From assembly GCA_040400875.1 (NCBI GenBank), contig JBBAPK010000023.1, positions 1 through 43,194 of the forward strand: DNA of 43,194 nt. Direction: 5' to 3'. Position numbers and translations under genes: made by a program. The notes beneath the pieces were generated by a model. The model searched no databases. It worked only from the letters and a program-made list of their open reading frames with translations, and was not told the origin of the DNA. This document shows, one piece after another, positions 32,796-41,292 of the stretch. This DNA comes from PBB1 sp040400875 (lineage in GTDB: Bacteria; Pseudomonadota; Gammaproteobacteria; Burkholderiales; Burkholderiaceae_C). Position 1 is the first letter of the stretch. Each line of letters opens with the position of its first letter.

Positions 32796-33977
32796 TCAGC
32801 ACTCGAGCGTCATTGCAATCCCCATGCCGCCCCCGATGCACAAGCTGGCCAGACCCTTGCGAGCGCGGCGCTTTTGCATTTCGTACAAGAGCGTGACCAG
32901 CACGCGGCAGCCCGATGCGCCGATGGGGTGGCCGATGGCGATGGCGCCGCCATTGACGTTGACCTTGCTGGTGTCCCAGCCCATTTCCTGGTGCACGGCA
33001 CAGGACTGGGCGGCAAACGCCTCGTTGATTTCCATCAGGTCGAGTTCGTCGGCACGCCAGCCGGCACGCGCCAGTGCGCGCTGCGATGCCGACACCGGGC
33101 CCATGCCCATGATGGCCGGGTCCAGGCCCGAGCTGGCATAGCTGGCGATGCGCGCCATGGGCGTCAGACCCAGGGCCGAGGCGCGTGCGGCGCTCATCAC
33201 CAGCACCGCAGCAGCACCGTCATTGATGCCCGAGGCGTTGCCCGCAGTCACCGAGCCGGCCTTGTCGAAGGCGGGACGCAGAGCGGCCAGCCCTTCGGCC
33301 GACGACTTGGTGTTGACGAATTCGTCGGTGGCGAAGATCAGCGGATCGCCCTTGCGCTGCGGAATGCTCACACCCACGATCTCGTCGTTGAAGCGGCCAG
33401 CCTGTTGCGCGGCAATCGCCTTGAGCTGCGAGGCCAGCGCGAAGGCGTCCTGCGCCTCGCGGCTGATGCCGAACTGCTTGGCGATGTTCTCGGCGGTGAT
33501 GCCCATGTGATACAGCTTGAAGGCGTCGGTGAGGCCGTCGGTGAGCATGGTGTCTTGCAGCTTCCAGTCACCCATGCGAACGCCGTCACGCGAACCGGGC
33601 AGCACATGCGGCGCGAGGCTCATGTTTTCCTGGCCACCGGCCACCACGATGTCGGCATCGCCGTCACGAATGGCCTGAACCGCCAGCACCACCGCCTTCA
33701 GGCCCGATCCGCACAGCTTGTTGATGGTCATGGCCGGCACGGTGTTGGGCAAACCGGCGCCGATCGATGCCTGACGAGCCGGGTTCTGGCCAGTGCCGGC
33801 TTGCAGGATCTGACCCATGATGACTTCGCTCACGTGGTCTCCGCTCAAGCCGGCGCGCTTGAGCACCTCGGCGATCACGATCGAACCGAACGCCGAAGCC
33901 GGCATCTTGGCCAGGCTGCCGCCGAACTTGCCCACGCCCGTGCGGGCGGCTGAAACGATGACGATGTCTGTACTCAT
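32796..33977 (-). CDS. phaA: Acetyl-CoA acetyltransferase (beta-ketothiolase)
   Basis: A 393-residue biosynthetic thiolase that condenses two acetyl-CoA to acetoacetyl-CoA. Visible: nucleophile Cys89 (INKLCGSGLKA), the NEAFA segment, NVNGGAIAIGHPIGASG with the catalytic His, and the second Cys in SLCIGGGMG close to the end. The protein ends in MTLEC. It lies 38 bp after phaC and 46 bp before phaB, so the three genes are likely one transcript supplying PHB monomers. Confidence 0.96.
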   Translation of the reverse strand: MSTDIVIVSAARTGVGKFGGSLAKMPASAFGSIVIAEVLKRAGLSGDHVSEVIMGQILQAGTGQNPARQASIGAGLPNTVPAMTINKLCGSGLKAVVLAVQAIRDGDADIVVAGGQENMSLAPHVLPGSRDGVRMGDWKLQDTMLTDGLTDAFKLYHMGITAENIAKQFGISREAQDAFALASQLKAIAAQQAGRFNDEIVGVSIPQRKGDPLIFATDEFVNTKSSAEGLAALRPAFDKAGSVTAGNASGINDGAAAVLVMSAARASALGLTPMARIASYASSGLDPAIMGMGPVSASQRALARAGWRADELDLMEINEAFAAQSCAVHQEMGWDTSKVNVNGGAIAIGHPIGASGCRVLVTLLYEMQKRRARKGLASLCIGGGMGIAMTLEC

Positions 33978-34016
33978 GAAATCTCCTGAAAATTCGGATA
34001 AGGGGTCGAAGCGGAA

Positions 34017-35756
34017 TCAATGTCTTTGGCGAACGTAGCGACCGGGGGCCACTTCGATAGGAGCGTATTGATCACTTCCGGGCTGCGCTGGTGCGTTGAT
34101 CTGGCGACCGGCCTGCGTGGCCAGCCAGCCTGACCAGTCGGTCCACCAACTGCCGGAAAGCTCCTCGGCATTGTCCAGCCAGTTCGCCGCATCTGCCGGC
34201 AAGGCCGACGTGCGGCCGATCCAGTGACTGCGCTTTTTCTTGGCAGGCGGGTTGATGACGCCGGCGATGTGGCCGGATGCGCCCAGCACAAAGCGGATCT
34301 TGCGCCGAGCACCGCTCAGCACCTGGGTGTTGCGATAGGCCGCCTCCCAAGGAACGATGTGGTCCTCGCGCGAGCCAAACACATACACAGGCGCATCGAT
34401 CAGGCCCAGATCTAACGACTCGCCACACACCGTGACGCCGCCGGGCTGCATCAGCTTGTTTTCGAGATAGGTCTTGCGCAGATACCAGCAAAACATCGGC
34501 CCGGGCAAGTTGGTGCTGTCGCTGTTCCAGTAAAGCAGGTCGAACGCCGGCGGTGGCTCGCCCTTGAGATAGTTGCCCACCACGTAGTTCCACACCAGAT
34601 CGTTGGGGCGCAGCGCGCTGAAGGTGCTGGCGAGTTCACTTCCCTTGAGCAGGCCGCCAGCGTTGGGGCTGTCGGGGCCGATGGTGACCTCGCGCATTTG
34701 CACCATGGCCTCGTCGATGAACACATCGAGGATGCCGGTGTGGCTGAAGTCGAGCAGCGTGGTCAGCAAGGTGACGCTGGCCGCCGGCTGCTGGCCGCGG
34801 GCTGCCATCACGGCCAGTGCGGTGGACAGTAGCGTGCCGCCCACGCAAAAGCCCAGCGTGTTGATCTTGTCGGCCTGCGTGATCTCGCGCACCACATCGA
34901 TCGCGCGGATGGCGGCTTGCTCGACGTAATCGTCCCAGTTGACCTTGGCAAGGCTCTCGTCGGGGTTGCGCCAGCTGATGACAAACACGCGGTGCCCCTG
35001 GGCCACGGTGTAGCGGATCAGCGAGTTGTCGGGCTGCAGATCGAGGATGTAGAACTTGTTGATGCAAGGCGGCACGAACAGCATCGGGCGGGCGTGAACC
35101 TTGGCCGTGAGCGGCTTGTATTCAAGCAACTGGAACAGCTCGTTTTCAAAGACCACCGCGCCTTCTGAGGTGGCCACGTTGCGGCCGACTTCGAATCGGC
35201 TCTCGTCGGTCTGCGAAACATGCCCTTGCTGCACGTCGTGCCAGAACTGCCGCAGGCCCTGAGACAGGCTTTCGCCCTGGGTCTCGAGTGCCTTGCGCTG
35301 AGCCTCGGGGTTGAGCGCCAGGTAGTTGCTCGGCGATGCGGCGTCGACCCACTGCTGCACCGCAAAGCGGATGCGCTGCCGGGTTTTCTCGTCGCCTTGC
35401 ACCTGATCGGCCAGATCCATCAGCGTGCGCGAATTGAGCAGGTACATCTGCGCCGAGAACTCGTTGCTCGGGCTGGCAGCCCATTCGGGTGCCACAAACC
35501 GGCGATCGCTCAGCGGCGCCTTGGGCACAGGGGCCTGTGCGGCGGCCCCGCTGGCCGTGGCGTCGAGCGCCTGCTTCCACAGCTTGCCAGCCTGCTCCAT
35601 GTAGTCCATCTGCAGCTGGGCCATCGAATGAAACGGCAGGCTCAAGCTGGTCAGCGACTTCACGGCCTCGGCAGCCGTTTCACCCAACGCCTTGGCCGCC
35701 GCATCGCTGGCCAAAGTCTTCGCATCGCCATGCACAAAACCGGATGATCTTTTCAA
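34017..35756 (-). CDS. phaC: Class I polyhydroxyalkanoate synthase
   Basis: A 579-residue enzyme that polymerises (R)-3-hydroxyacyl-CoA on the surface of PHA granules. The alpha/beta-hydrolase core has the lipase-like box GFCVGG with nucleophile Cys304. The catalytic Asp lies in PVYVFGSREDHIVPW and the catalytic His in LGASGHIAGVINPP. VFVISWRNPDESLAKVNWDDYV is a hallmark of class I enzymes. The length is close to the 589 residues of Cupriavidus PhaC. It heads the phaCAB unit; the gap upstream to the next gene contains a short palindrome at 35865-35874 with no assigned role. Confidence 0.96.
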   Translation of the reverse strand: MKRSSGFVHGDAKTLASDAAAKALGETAAEAVKSLTSLSLPFHSMAQLQMDYMEQAGKLWKQALDATASGAAAQAPVPKAPLSDRRFVAPEWAASPSNEFSAQMYLLNSRTLMDLADQVQGDEKTRQRIRFAVQQWVDAASPSNYLALNPEAQRKALETQGESLSQGLRQFWHDVQQGHVSQTDESRFEVGRNVATSEGAVVFENELFQLLEYKPLTAKVHARPMLFVPPCINKFYILDLQPDNSLIRYTVAQGHRVFVISWRNPDESLAKVNWDDYVEQAAIRAIDVVREITQADKINTLGFCVGGTLLSTALAVMAARGQQPAASVTLLTTLLDFSHTGILDVFIDEAMVQMREVTIGPDSPNAGGLLKGSELASTFSALRPNDLVWNYVVGNYLKGEPPPAFDLLYWNSDSTNLPGPMFCWYLRKTYLENKLMQPGGVTVCGESLDLGLIDAPVYVFGSREDHIVPWEAAYRNTQVLSGARRKIRFVLGASGHIAGVINPPAKKKRSHWIGRTSALPADAANWLDNAEELSGSWWTDWSGWLATQAGRQINAPAQPGSDQYAPIEVAPGRYVRQRH

Positions 35757-35888
35757 GTGAGGGCTCTTTCTGTCTTCAAGCCCGCACGGGCCTTGGATGG
35801 CTGACCCTACAAAAGGGCTATCGCGAATTCAATGCATGCCAAGCGCCGAGAATACAGACACAAAGTTTCGAAACAGGCGGGCAGCACG

Positions 35889-36179
35889 ATGTATCTGGTG
35901 GCGATTGCTTGGATCTATGTGGTGGTGATGATGACTGCCGCCGAAGCCACCAGCGCGAACGGCACCGTGCTTGGGGCCTTCTTCACGTTCGTGTTTTATG
36001 GCGCGCTGCCGCTGTCCTTGGTGCTGTACGTGATGGGCGGTCCGGCGCGCAAACGCCGCCGCCGCCCCATCGAAGCGCAAGCGGCAAGCCCTGAGTCGGC
36101 CGACACGTCAAGCAGCCAACCAGATGGCAGCGACCATGCGTCCGGTGACGCGGTCGCGGCGGAACGAAAAGAACCGTGA
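35889..36179 (+). CDS. Small membrane protein of unknown function
   Basis: A 96-residue protein with two predicted membrane helices, residues 2-18 (YLVAIAWIYVVVMMTA) and about 28-48 (LGAFFTFVFYGALPLSLVLYV). A very basic stretch, RKRRRRP, follows, and then a Ser/Asp/Ala-rich tail. The basic patch after helix two suggests both ends are cytoplasmic. I do not recognise a named family. The ATG at 35889 is chosen because the preceding in-frame codons (from 35832) are unlikely signal sequence. The last 72 bp overlap the end of pgeF on the other strand. Confidence 0.65.
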   Translation: MYLVAIAWIYVVVMMTAAEATSANGTVLGAFFTFVFYGALPLSLVLYVMGGPARKRRRRPIEAQAASPESADTSSSQPDGSDHASGDAVAAERKEP

Positions 36180-36866
36180 CGCGTCCTCGACGGTGCACCA
36201 GTTGCCGCCGCTGATCGATACCACCCCGCACTCGCGCAGCCGATCGGTCGCCAGCAAGGGCAAATTGGCCAGCCACTTGCCGGCACCCAGCGGCGCGAAA
36301 CGCAGCGCATCGACGCGCTGATCGCCGCCAAACGCCCGGCGCACGTCATCACCCACTTCAAACTGCCGTGGCCCGATGCACGGCCCGAGCCACGCCTGCA
36401 CGGCCTGCGGCTCGCAACCCGCAGCCCCACACAGCGAGTCGACGGTGGCCTCGAGCACCCCGGCAGCCAGCCCGCGCCAGCCCGCATGCGCGGCGGCCAC
36501 CGCACCGGGGGCTGCGAACAACACCGGCAGGCAGTCGGCCACCTGCACCGCGCAGGCCACGCCCGACTCGGTGGTGAAGCTGGCATCGGCCTGATGCACA
36601 GATTCAGCGCGCTGCCCATCAGCGCGGTGCAAACGCACCACGCCACGCCCGTGCACCTGATTCAAGTGCACCGGCGGCACGCCGATGGCGCGTTCGAGCA
36701 CAGCCCGGTTGCGCTCTACGGCGCCAGGATCGTCACCCAGCCCATCGCGCACATTCATGCTGTCGAAGGGTGCCGCGCTGAAGCCCCCGCGCCGCGTGGT
36801 CATGAGCGCAGCCACGTCGGGCACGTTGAATGAAGGCCGCAGCCAGTCGGGATGAAGGTCGCTCAT
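36108..36866 (-). CDS. pgeF: Peptidoglycan editing factor PgeF (YfiH, laccase-domain)
   Basis: A 252-residue YfiH/DUF152 protein. Characterised members remove wrongly placed L-Ser from muropeptide precursors or act as purine nucleoside phosphorylases; they bind a metal through two His and a Cys. Seen: LNQVHGRGVV, VACAVQVADCLPVLF, VAAAHAGWRGLAAGVLE and WLGPCIGPRQFEVG, the four conserved blocks. The gene lies upstream of phaC with only the small membrane protein gene between, an arrangement often found in Burkholderiales. It overlaps that gene by 72 bp at the 3-prime ends. Confidence 0.93.
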   Translation of the reverse strand: MSDLHPDWLRPSFNVPDVAALMTTRRGGFSAAPFDSMNVRDGLGDDPGAVERNRAVLERAIGVPPVHLNQVHGRGVVRLHRADGQRAESVHQADASFTTESGVACAVQVADCLPVLFAAPGAVAAAHAGWRGLAAGVLEATVDSLCGAAGCEPQAVQAWLGPCIGPRQFEVGDDVRRAFGGDQRVDALRFAPLGAGKWLANLPLLATDRLRECGVVSISGGNWCTVEDASRFFSFRRDRVTGRMVAAIWLAA

Positions 36867-37010
36867 GGGCTCATCTGTGTGGGGGCTGCACCGAACGCGC
36901 AGACCGGCGCGCCACGCCGCGAGGCAGCGCCAAACGATGATGCCACGTAGGGGCGCTCATGCAGGTTGTCCACAGGCCGCCTGACTCGGGCCGACCGCTA
37001 CACTGAACTC

Positions 37011-37556
37011 ATGCTTTCTTCACGCAGTATTCGGCATTGCAAGGCCTGCGGCGCAGCCACGGATTACCTCGTGCCGCGCGATGACAACCGCCACCGCGCG
37101 GTGTGCAGCGCATGCAAGGTCGTGCACTACGAGAACCCTTTAAATGTGGTCGGCACGGTGCCGATCTGGGGCGAACAGGTGCTGCTGTGCCGGCGCAACA
37201 TCGAGCCGCGCCACGGTTTTTGGACGCTGCCGGCCGGCTTCATGGAACTGGGCGAGACGCTGGCCCAGGGCGCCATTCGCGAAACCGTCGAAGAAGCCGG
37301 GGCGAACTTCGAGCTGAAGTCGCTGTTCAGCCTGCTGAATGTGGTGCGCGCGGGCCAGGTTCATGTGTTCTACCTCGCCGAGTTATTGAACACCACGTTC
37401 GCGCCGGGGCCCGAGACCATCGAGGCGCGCCTTTTCCATGAGCACGAGGTGCCTTGGGACGAATTGGCCTTTCTGACCGTGCGCGAAACACTCAAGCGCT
37501 ACTTCGCCGATCGACGTCAGGGTCAATTCGGCTTTCACTGTGCCGATATCGAGTGA
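37011..37556 (+). CDS. NUDIX hydrolase with N-terminal zinc ribbon
   Basis: A 181-residue hydrolase of nucleoside-diphosphate-linked compounds. Residues about 9-35 hold CKACG and CSACK, a four-cysteine zinc ribbon. The Nudix box is GFMELGETLAQGAIRETVEEAGA, with the pattern G-x5-E-x7-REx2EExG intact. NPLNVVGTVPIWGEQVLLCRR is the strand before it. Substrate class (NADH, ADP-ribose or other) cannot be decided; zinc-ribbon members include NudC-like enzymes, but the NudC signature after the box is not evident. The ATG at 37011 begins at the zinc ribbon. It lies 30 bp upstream of the type I secretion genes, perhaps by chance. Confidence 0.85.
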   Translation: MLSSRSIRHCKACGAATDYLVPRDDNRHRAVCSACKVVHYENPLNVVGTVPIWGEQVLLCRRNIEPRHGFWTLPAGFMELGETLAQGAIRETVEEAGANFELKSLFSLLNVVRAGQVHVFYLAELLNTTFAPGPETIEARLFHEHEVPWDELAFLTVRETLKRYFADRRQGQFGFHCADIE

Positions 37557-37586
37557 TCCTTTGCTCTGCCATCGGCCAGCTGCCTG

Positions 37587-39737
37587 TTGCAACGTGTGCG
37601 TGAAGACCTGACCCACCCTGATCCGCTGCTCGACTGCCTGGTCGAGATCTGCCGTTTGCAAGGCCATGCGACCACGCGCGCCGCGTTGTCTGCGGGCTTG
37701 CCCATCAGCGCCGCCAGCCAGGGCCGCCTGCCGCTCGATCTGGCCGAGCGGGCGGCCGCACGCGCCGGCATGGTCACGCGGCTGCAACGGCTGCCGCTGG
37801 CCGACATCGACGCGGCCACCTTGCCCGTGCTGCTGATCCTGCGCAACGATCAGGCCTGCGTGCTGCTGGGCCGCGACGGCGACAACGCACGCGTGCTGAT
37901 GCCCGAAACCGGCCAGGGCGCTGTGGTGCTCAGCGCAGCCGAACTCGAGGCCCGCTACAGCGGTCTGGTGCTGTTCGTGCGGCCTCATTTCCGCTTCGAC
38001 GGCAGCGCGCCTTCGGCGCCGAAGGCCGGCGGCGTTCCCGAGCACTGGTTCTGGAGCGCACTGCTGGCGCAGCGCTTCGTCTACCGCGACGTGCTGCTGG
38101 CCGCGCTGCTGATCAACCTGTTCGCGCTGGCGCTGCCGATGTTCTCGATGAACGTTTACGACCGCGTCGTGCCCAATCATGCGGTCGAAACGCTGTGGGC
38201 GCTGGCCATCGGCATGGTGCTGGTGATTGGGGCCGATCTGTTCATGCGCCTGCTGCGCAGCCACTTCGTGGACGAGGCCAGCGCGCGCGTGGACGTGGCG
38301 CTGTCGGCCAGACTGATGGAAAAGGTGCTGGGACTGCGGCTTGAGCACCGGCCCGAGTCGGTGGGCTCGTTCGCGCAGAACCTGCGCGGCTTCGAGCAGG
38401 TGCGCGACTTCATTGCCTCGAGCACCGTGGCGACCTTGATCGACCTGCCCTTCGGGCTGATCTTCATCGGCGTGCTGGTGTGGATCTCGCCGTGGCTGGC
38501 GCTGCCGGTGGTGGTGACCTTCGCCATCATCGTGACGCTGGGCTACCTCCTTCAAAACCGCCTGCATGAGCTGGCCGAGACCACCTACCGCGCCAGCGCG
38601 CAGCGCAACGCCACGCTGATCGAGAGCCTGTCGGCCATCGAAACCATCAAGTCGCAAGGCGCAGAAAGCGTGATCCAGTCGAAGTGGGAGCGCGCCAATG
38701 TGTTTCTGGCCAGCACCAGCGTGAAGATGCGCGGGCTGTCTTCAGGGGCGATGTATGCCACCAGCTCGTTGATGCAGCTGGTGTCGGTGTCGATGATCGT
38801 GATCGGCGTTTACCTGATCACCCAAGGCGAGCTCACGATGGGCGCGCTGATCGCGGCCAACATGCTTTCGGCCCGTGCGCTGGCCCCGGCCGGGCAGATC
38901 GTCGGCTTGCTGATGCAGTACCAAGGCGCACGAACTGCGCTCGAATCTCTCAACAAGATCATGGCGCAGCCCGTCGAGCGGCCCGACAACGAGACCTTCA
39001 TCCACCGCCCCCAGCTGCGCGGCGACATTGAGTTTCGCAATGTTCGCTTTGCCTATCCGGGCCGTACCGATGCGGCCATCGAGGGCATCAGTTTCAAGAT
39101 CACCGCCGGCGAGAGGGTGGCGTTGATCGGGCGCGTCGGCTCGGGCAAGAGCACCATCCAGCGGCTCATCATGGGTCTGTACCAACCCACCGAAGGCGCG
39201 GTGCTGCTCGACGGCATCGACCTGCGCCAGATCGATCCGGCCGACGTGCGGCGCAACCTGGGCTGCGTGTCGCAGGATGTGACGCTGTTTCACGGCTCGC
39301 TGCGAGAAAACATCACCTTCGGCATGCCCTATGCCGATGACGGCGCCGTGGTGGCCGCCGCCGAGCTGGCCGGGCTGTCGGACTTCATCAATCGCCACCC
39401 GCGCGGCTTTGACATGGCCGTGGGCGAGCGAGGCGAGTCGCTGTCGGGTGGCCAGCGTCAGGGCGTAGGGCTGGCCCGGGCGCTGCTGCACAACGCACCG
39501 CTGCTGCTGCTCGACGAGCCCACCAGCGCGATGGATTTTTCGACCGAGGCACAGATCACCGCGCGCGTCACCGAGTTCGCGGCCGACAAGACCGTGGTGC
39601 TGGTGACGCACCGCACCTCGATGCTGGCCATGGCCACGCGCGTGATCGTCATCGACGGCGGCAAGGTGGTGGCCGACGGCCCACGCGACCGCATCATGGA
39701 AGCGCTGTCCAGCGGGCGCATCGCGAAAGCCGCATGA
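37587..39737 (+). CDS. Type I secretion ABC transporter (LapB-like)
   Basis: A 716-residue inner-membrane ABC exporter for a type I secretion system. Order: N-terminal C39-like domain (about 1-130), five or six membrane helices (about 155-430), and an ATPase domain. The C39-like part has no intact catalytic Cys/His pair that I can see, so it is probably a substrate-docking domain and not a protease. The ATPase has Walker A GRVGSGKST, signature LSGGQRQGV, Walker B LLLLDEPTSAMD and switch His in VTHRTSM. The start is TTG 37587 or GTG 37596; no ribosome-binding site is clear. It overlaps the fusion-protein gene by ATGA. Confidence 0.92.
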   Translation: MQRVREDLTHPDPLLDCLVEICRLQGHATTRAALSAGLPISAASQGRLPLDLAERAAARAGMVTRLQRLPLADIDAATLPVLLILRNDQACVLLGRDGDNARVLMPETGQGAVVLSAAELEARYSGLVLFVRPHFRFDGSAPSAPKAGGVPEHWFWSALLAQRFVYRDVLLAALLINLFALALPMFSMNVYDRVVPNHAVETLWALAIGMVLVIGADLFMRLLRSHFVDEASARVDVALSARLMEKVLGLRLEHRPESVGSFAQNLRGFEQVRDFIASSTVATLIDLPFGLIFIGVLVWISPWLALPVVVTFAIIVTLGYLLQNRLHELAETTYRASAQRNATLIESLSAIETIKSQGAESVIQSKWERANVFLASTSVKMRGLSSGAMYATSSLMQLVSVSMIVIGVYLITQGELTMGALIAANMLSARALAPAGQIVGLLMQYQGARTALESLNKIMAQPVERPDNETFIHRPQLRGDIEFRNVRFAYPGRTDAAIEGISFKITAGERVALIGRVGSGKSTIQRLIMGLYQPTEGAVLLDGIDLRQIDPADVRRNLGCVSQDVTLFHGSLRENITFGMPYADDGAVVAAAELAGLSDFINRHPRGFDMAVGERGESLSGGQRQGVGLARALLHNAPLLLLDEPTSAMDFSTEAQITARVTEFAADKTVVLVTHRTSMLAMATRVIVIDGGKVVADGPRDRIMEALSSGRIAKAA

Positions 39738-41089
39738 AAAACTGGCTCCAACGGCTGCTGCAACCCTCGGACAAGGCCGAGCCCGAGGCCGCCGGCTTCG
39801 GCAGTTTCGAGCAGCAAGCCGAGGTGGTGATGTCGCGCGCGACCACCCAACGCGCGCAGCTCATCGTGCGTGCCAGCGCGGTGGTGCTGTTGGTGCTGGT
39901 GCTGTGGGCCAGCCTGGCGCAGGTCGAAGAGGTCACGCGGGGCGACGGCCGCGTGATCCCCTCGCGGCAACTGCAGGTGGTGCAGTCGCTTGACGGCGGC
40001 GTGGTGTCCGAAATTCTGGTCACCGAAGGCCAGATGGTCGAAGCCGGCCAGCTGCTGCTTAAGATCGATGAAACACGCGCCACGTCTGGCGTGCGCGAAA
40101 GCGCCGCCCAGGGCTTCGCCCTGCGTGCAAGGCAAGCAAGACTGCGCGCGCTGGCCGAAGGCGCCGCATTCAAGCCGCCTTCCAGCAGCAACCCGGAAGA
40201 AGCGCTCATCCTTGAAGAAGAGCATTTGCTGTACGAGACCCGGCGCTCGGAGCTGGGCACCATGATCGCCATCAATCAGCAGCAGTTGCAGCAGCGTCAG
40301 CAGGAGCTGAGCGAGATGCGCGCGCGCAAGTCGGCGGCAGAACGCGCGCTCGATCTGGCCCAGCAAGAACTCAACAAGACGCGTCCGCTGCTGGCCAGCG
40401 GTGCGGTGTCGGAAGTCGACATCCTGCGCCTGGACCGCGAGGTGTCGCGCAACCGCGGCGACATCGAACAGGCGACGGCGCAGATGGCACGCGTGCAGGC
40501 CTCGATCGGCGAGGCGCAGCGCAAGGTCCAGGAAACCGAGCTGACCTTTCGCAACGAGGCCCGCAAGGAAATGGCCGATGTGATGGGCAAGCTCAATGCC
40601 CTGAATGAGGGTGCGGTGGCGCTGGCAGACAAGGTTGACAAGTCGCAGGTCAAGAGCCCCGTGCGCGGCCGCGTGCAGCGACTGCTTGCCAACACCGTCG
40701 GTGGCGTGGTGACGCCGGGCAAGGACATCGTCGAGGTGGTGCCGCTCGACGACCAGCTGATCCTCGAGGCCAAGGTGCAGCCGCGCGACATTGCTTTCAT
40801 CCACCCGGGGCAAGCCGCCACGGTCAAGTTCACCGCCTACGACTTTTCGATCTACGGCGGCCTCGAAGCCAAGGTGGAGAACATCAGCCCGGACACCGAG
40901 GTCGACGAAAAGGGCAACGCCTTTTATTTGGTTCGGGTGCGCACCACGCGCGCCAACTTCAGCGAGAAGCTGCCGGTCATCCCGGGCATGACCGCCGAAG
41001 TCGACATCCTCACGGGCCACAAGAGCGTCATGTCCTACCTGCTCAAGCCGGTGCTAAAGGCCCGCGCTTACGCCCTGCGCGAACGCTGA
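39734..41089 (+). CDS. HlyD-family membrane fusion protein (LapC-like)
   Basis: A 451-residue periplasmic adaptor linking the ABC exporter to an outer-membrane channel. It has one N-terminal membrane helix (about 42-61, IVRASAVVLLVLVLWASLAQ), a barrel-sandwich half (RGDGRVIPSRQLQVVQSLDGGVVSEILVTEGQMV), and long coiled coils (about 160-300, rich in Glu, Gln, Arg and Ala). The second lipoyl half (KSPVRGRVQRLLANTVGGVVTPGKDIVEVVP) and a beta-barrel end follow. GVV and VTEGQMVEAGQLLL are typical. The TolC-like LapE partner is not in the window. It overlaps the ABC gene by four bases and precedes the adhesin by 203 bp. Confidence 0.93.
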   Translation: MKNWLQRLLQPSDKAEPEAAGFGSFEQQAEVVMSRATTQRAQLIVRASAVVLLVLVLWASLAQVEEVTRGDGRVIPSRQLQVVQSLDGGVVSEILVTEGQMVEAGQLLLKIDETRATSGVRESAAQGFALRARQARLRALAEGAAFKPPSSSNPEEALILEEEHLLYETRRSELGTMIAINQQQLQQRQQELSEMRARKSAAERALDLAQQELNKTRPLLASGAVSEVDILRLDREVSRNRGDIEQATAQMARVQASIGEAQRKVQETELTFRNEARKEMADVMGKLNALNEGAVALADKVDKSQVKSPVRGRVQRLLANTVGGVVTPGKDIVEVVPLDDQLILEAKVQPRDIAFIHPGQAATVKFTAYDFSIYGGLEAKVENISPDTEVDEKGNAFYLVRVRTTRANFSEKLPVIPGMTAEVDILTGHKSVMSYLLKPVLKARAYALRER

Positions 41090-41158
41090 GCGTCCGGGGT
41101 CGCGGCTGGCAACGCGCCAGTTTGCCGCTTGCCTTATTTCCCAGAAATTCTCATCCTG

Positions 41159-41174
41159 AGTGATCTTCATCACG
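41159..41174. promoter_or_regulatory. Candidate Crp/Fnr-family site upstream of the adhesin
   Basis: GTGAT-CTTC-ATCAC is a perfect inverted repeat matching the GTGA-N6-TCAC core of Crp-type operators, with only the two outermost bases (A and G) off consensus. It lies about 120 bp upstream of the adhesin start. A further pair CTCAT/ATGAG (41150-41154, 41177-41181) surrounds it. Crp or Fnr regulation is inferred; the site is seen. Confidence 0.5.
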
Positions 41175-41292
41175 AAATGAGGGGCGTCCGGCGCAGATAG
41201 CGCAAGCGCATCGTGGCTATGCTCCAGCAACGGTTTGGCCTTGTCAGGACCAACCCGCGCCCACAAGCTGCAGTCCCATCAGGAGCCCCACC

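Noticed and set aside
36966..36974. TTGTCCACA, one mismatch from a DnaA box
   Set aside because: A single isolated copy between pgeF and the NUDIX gene, with no cluster, AT-rich region or dnaA/parAB neighbours; expected by chance.
39458..41020. 520-codon minus-strand open frame opposite the secretion genes
   Set aside because: Shadow of the ABC exporter and HlyD-type genes, no recognisable motif and no ribosome-binding site.
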